Shown one piece after another: positions 13,481 to 16,022 of a stretch of DNA of 16,022 nucleotides. The stretch lies in contig NZ_DHNR01000029.1 in assembly GCF_002409645.1 (NCBI RefSeq), positions 1 through 16,022 of the forward strand, read 5' to 3'. Under the pieces are notes generated by a model. The model did no database searches. It saw nothing but the letters and a program-made list of their open reading frames with translations, and was not told where the DNA came from. Numbering within the stretch: position 1 is the stretch's first letter; each line of letters starts with the position of its first letter. A program made the position numbers and the translations under genes. Origin of the DNA: Acetobacter sp. UBA5411 (lineage in GTDB: Bacteria; Pseudomonadota; Alphaproteobacteria; Acetobacterales; Acetobacteraceae).

Positions 13481-14395
13481 ATGACCATGCCCCTGACCGA
13501 CGCCCAGCGCACCGAAATCGAAAAGCATGGCCAGACAACAGCCACGACCAAGCGTCCGACCGTGCCAGCGCTGGAAGAGATTCTCTTCAAGGCTCACCCA
13601 GTTCTGGATCACGGTTTTGTTCGTGTAATCGACTATATGGGTGATGATGCCGCCATCGTGCAGGCCGCCCGCGTCTCTTATGGACGCGGCACCCGCAAGG
13701 TGTCGGAAGACACCGGCCTGATCCGTTACCTGATGCGTCATCGTCACTCGACCCCGTTCGAGATGTGCGAGATCAAGTTCCACATCAAGCTGCCGATCTT
13801 CATCGCCCGTCAGTGGATTCGCCATCGCACGGCCAATGTGAATGAATATTCTGCGCGCTATTCGATCATGGATCGGGAGTTCTATCTTCCCTCACCCGAA
13901 CATATGGCCGCACAGAGCGCCAGCAATCGGCAGGGGCGCGGTGATGTGCTGGACGCCGAGACAGCTGCAAAGGTCATGAACCTGCTCCGGGATGACGCCA
14001 TCCGCTGCTACGATACTTACGAAAACCTGCTCGACACAGACAATGGGCCGGGGCTGGCGCGTGAACTGGCGCGGATGAATCTGACGCTGAACACCTACAC
14101 CCAGTGGTACTGGAAGGTGGATCTGCATAATCTGATGCATTTCCTGTCCCTGCGTATTGATCCGCATGCACAGTATGAGATCCGCGCCTATGCCGAAGTC
14201 ATGCTGTCCATGCTGGAAGCATGGGTGCCGATCGCGGCTGCTGCCTTCAAGGAGTATCGTGTTGGTGCAGTAACCTTCTCCGCCACTATGATCTCACTGC
14301 TGCGCAAGATGCTCGCAGGCGAAACGGTGACACAGGAAAACTCCGGCCTGTCACGGCGCGAATGGGACGAGTTCCAGAAGGTGTTGCATGGCTGA
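13481..14395 (+). CDS. thyX: Flavin-dependent thymidylate synthase
   Basis: A 304-residue ThyX that methylates dUMP to dTMP using methylenetetrahydrofolate and FAD/NADPH, independent of ThyA. The signature RHRTANVNEYS (RHR-X7-S) lies at 114-124, followed by ARYS; upstream are RVSYGRGTRK and RHRHSTPFEMCEIKFHIK, and downstream LHNLMHFLSLRIDPHAQYEI, all standard for the family. Length fits the alphaproteobacterial form (about 300 residues). The start ATG ACC ATG offers two choices (13481 and 13487); AAGG at 13473-13476 is four or ten bases away, so the start is uncertain by two codons. The stop overlaps the start of the next small gene by 8 bases. Confidence 0.96.
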   Translation: MTMPLTDAQRTEIEKHGQTTATTKRPTVPALEEILFKAHPVLDHGFVRVIDYMGDDAAIVQAARVSYGRGTRKVSEDTGLIRYLMRHRHSTPFEMCEIKFHIKLPIFIARQWIRHRTANVNEYSARYSIMDREFYLPSPEHMAAQSASNRQGRGDVLDAETAAKVMNLLRDDAIRCYDTYENLLDTDNGPGLARELARMNLTLNTYTQWYWKVDLHNLMHFLSLRIDPHAQYEIRAYAEVMLSMLEAWVPIAAAAFKEYRVGAVTFSATMISLLRKMLAGETVTQENSGLSRREWDEFQKVLHG

Positions 14396-14627
14396 GGATG
14401 ATACGTTTTTCGAGCCTTCTCCCGAGAAGGCTCCTGAAAAGCGTCCCCCCCTCAAGGGGCCTACTTTTACGCCATTTGTCATTGCGGCGGTCTTCCTTGT
14501 GATTGTCTGGGGTATCCTGACATTCGTTTTTCCGGCCAGCCCCAACACCCTACCGGCATCGATGATCCTAAAAAACACCGTCCACTCCATGACGCACGAC
14601 GATACGGAGACCGGTGGGCATCAGTAA
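14388..14627 (+). CDS. Small single-pass membrane protein
   Basis: A 79-residue protein whose ATG lies within the last codons of thyX (overlap 14388-14395), so it is very likely translationally coupled to it. The N-terminus is acidic and Pro-rich (residues 1-25), one hydrophobic helix covers about 29-49 (VIAAVFLVIVWGILTFVF), and the C-terminus is short and polar. Topology is probably N-in. I recognise no family or function. The overlap with thyX and clear TM segment argue that it is a real gene. Confidence 0.7.
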   Translation: MAEDDTFFEPSPEKAPEKRPPLKGPTFTPFVIAAVFLVIVWGILTFVFPASPNTLPASMILKNTVHSMTHDDTETGGHQ

Positions 14628-14760
14628 AGATAGAGTGAAGACAGTTCTGTAAAAACTGCCCGGATATCAACATAAAATATAAACATTGTCCTTGATTCTG
14701 AGTTATGGCTGAAAGTGGTCCTGTGCCCGCAGGCATGTACGTATTCATTTCAAGGACAAC

Positions 14761-15951
14761 ATGCTCTTCAAATCGCTTTCCGGTTCGACAATAGTCGGTC
14801 TGTGCGCGCTTTTCGCGTGCACCTTCACTGCCCTGACAAGTGAAGTCGCCCCTGTCGGCCTTCTCGTCGACATGGCGCAGGCCTTTCATATTCAGGAAGG
14901 CCAGGCAGGACTGGCAGTCAGCGCCTTCGCCCTCATGGTGGCCTTCGGTGCCGTGCCGCTGACCATCGCTACGGGCAAAATGGACCGCAAGATGCTGGTG
15001 TTGGTGTCTCTCGGCGGTTACATCGTCTCCAATCTGGTTGTCGCGCTGGCCCCCACCTTTCTTGTCCTCTGCCTGGGACGCATGATCGGCGGTCTCGCCC
15101 ATGCAGTGCTGATGTCCGTCGTCGCGGCCTACGCTGCGCGGCTCGTTCCACCGGACATGACCGGACGCGCCATCTCCTTTGTCTATGGCGGCACATCTCT
15201 GGGCGCGATCCTCGGCGTGCCCGGTTCAGCTGCGATCGGACATTTCGCCAGCTGGCGCATCGCCATGTTCATCATGACCGGTCTGGCGGTGGTGCTTCTG
15301 CTCTTCATCGCCCTCAAACTGCCGCCGGTCGCAGCGCCATCCTCGTCCGTACCCGGTGGTGTTCCGACAATTCGCTCCCGTCAGGCCTTCCGGAATTTCG
15401 GCCTCGTCATACTTGTGAACGTCGTCTTCTTCTTCGCTCACAATCTGCTCTACACCTATGTAACGCCCCTCCTCCTACAACATGGCGTGGCTGAAAACGA
15501 TCTCAGTGTTGTTCTGCTCATTACAGGCAGCCTCAGCATCGTCGGACTGTGGATGGCGAGCCTGATGGTGGACCGCTGCCCCGCTCTGGGACTGCTTTGC
15601 GCCGGAAGCCTGATGCTGGTCGGCATGGGACTGATGTTCGGACATATTCTGAGCGGATGGGAATGCGTCGTCGCCATCGCCATCTGGTGCATCGGCTTCT
15701 CCGCCATCGTGCCTTTCGTGATGTCGGGCGCTATCCGCGCCAACGCCACACAGGCTGACGTTGCTGGAGCCGCCGTCAACAGCGCCAGCAATGTTGGTAT
15801 TTTGCTGGGCTCCGCGACGGGCGGGCAGATTCTGTCACTTGCCGGGTTTAGTGTCCTGACGCCGGTATCACTCTCAATTGTGGCGTTCGGCATCGCAATC
15901 GGTCTCGCCAGTTCGAAGGCTTTCCCTTGGAAGCTGGTCAGCAGTCACTGA
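14761..15951 (+). CDS. MFS transporter, DHA1 / sugar-efflux-like
   Basis: A 396-residue major facilitator protein with about 12 membrane helices. The early TSEVAPVGLLVDMA segment, the loop GKMDRKMLV (motif A-like) after helix 2, and CLGRMIGGLAHAVLMSV in helix 4 place it with AraJ/SotB-type DHA1 exporters of sugars or drugs. A central loop at about residues 190-207 is Pro/Ser-rich. AAGGA (14752-14756) lies four bases before the ATG at 14761. The 133 bases upstream include TATAAA at 14678-14683 without a good -35. The substrate is not predictable from sequence alone. A perfect 14-bp hairpin ends the unit. Confidence 0.88.
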   Translation: MLFKSLSGSTIVGLCALFACTFTALTSEVAPVGLLVDMAQAFHIQEGQAGLAVSAFALMVAFGAVPLTIATGKMDRKMLVLVSLGGYIVSNLVVALAPTFLVLCLGRMIGGLAHAVLMSVVAAYAARLVPPDMTGRAISFVYGGTSLGAILGVPGSAAIGHFASWRIAMFIMTGLAVVLLLFIALKLPPVAAPSSSVPGGVPTIRSRQAFRNFGLVILVNVVFFFAHNLLYTYVTPLLLQHGVAENDLSVVLLITGSLSIVGLWMASLMVDRCPALGLLCAGSLMLVGMGLMFGHILSGWECVVAIAIWCIGFSAIVPFVMSGAIRANATQADVAGAAVNSASNVGILLGSATGGQILSLAGFSVLTPVSLSIVAFGIAIGLASSKAFPWKLVSSH

Positions 15952-15970
15952 TCCGCTTGATCCATCTCGC

Positions 15971-16004
15971 TAGGAACACGAACCTGTATTGGTTCGTGTT
16001 CCTA
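15971..16004. terminator. Perfect 14-bp hairpin after the MFS gene
   Basis: TAGGAACACGAACC (15971-15984) and its exact complement (15991-16004) enclose the six-base loop TGTATT, starting 20 bases after the MFS stop. No T-run follows on either strand. Symmetry fits a bidirectional terminator between convergent genes, the next gene lying beyond the window. Confidence 0.65.
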
Positions 16005-16022
16005 CGGCGTGTCGTCAGTTAA

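Overview
The window (about 16 kb, moderately GC-rich) looks like chromosomal DNA of an acetic acid bacterium or close relative (Acetobacteraceae, Alphaproteobacteria). The evidence is a hopanoid side-chain gene block next to dxs, a circularly permuted two-piece tmRNA gene of the alphaproteobacterial kind, an alphaproteobacterial SspB with a C-terminal ClpX-binding tail, and a long-form ThyX. I see no prophage, insertion sequence, CRISPR array or rRNA. Most genes are housekeeping genes of recognisable families.

Left part, + strand (1-4522): the 3' end of dxs (isoprenoid precursor supply), then hpnM (MlaC-like periplasmic lipid carrier), hpnI (glycosyltransferase), hpnJ (radical SAM) and hpnK (YdjC-type deacetylase). 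Together these connect isoprenoid supply, hopanoid transport and formation of the glucosamine / cyclitol-ether head group of bacteriohopanetetrol. hpnK converges on a minus-strand cysteine desulfurase (4544-5659).

Middle, 5660-9075: a 576-base region without a firm gene holds a TATAAT-like box for the desulfurase, a doubtful 54-codon ORF, an SD-bearing hairpin and a good intrinsic terminator. It is followed by a small alpha/beta hydrolase and tyrS, each trailed by a strong hairpin. Next comes a short AT-rich patch (about 8270-9050) with two small divergent genes, one an unknown 90-residue protein and the other an XRE-type regulator, separated by AT-rich DNA with inverted and direct repeats.

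Minus-strand block, 9076-12369: read in its own direction it runs ssrA (tmRNA, permuted), sspB, class I fumarase and a VOC-family protein. ssrA and sspB are functional partners, since tmRNA adds the degradation tag and SspB delivers tagged proteins to ClpXP. The encoded tag reads ANDNSEVLAVAA.

Right part, + strand (12495-16022): a two-TM DUF3592-like membrane protein, thyX overlapping by 8 bases with a small single-TM protein, and an MFS efflux-type transporter ending in a 14-bp perfect hairpin. The best candidates for something less described are the ssrA-sspB linkage with its tag, the leader region before the hydrolase, and the AT-rich divergent pair.
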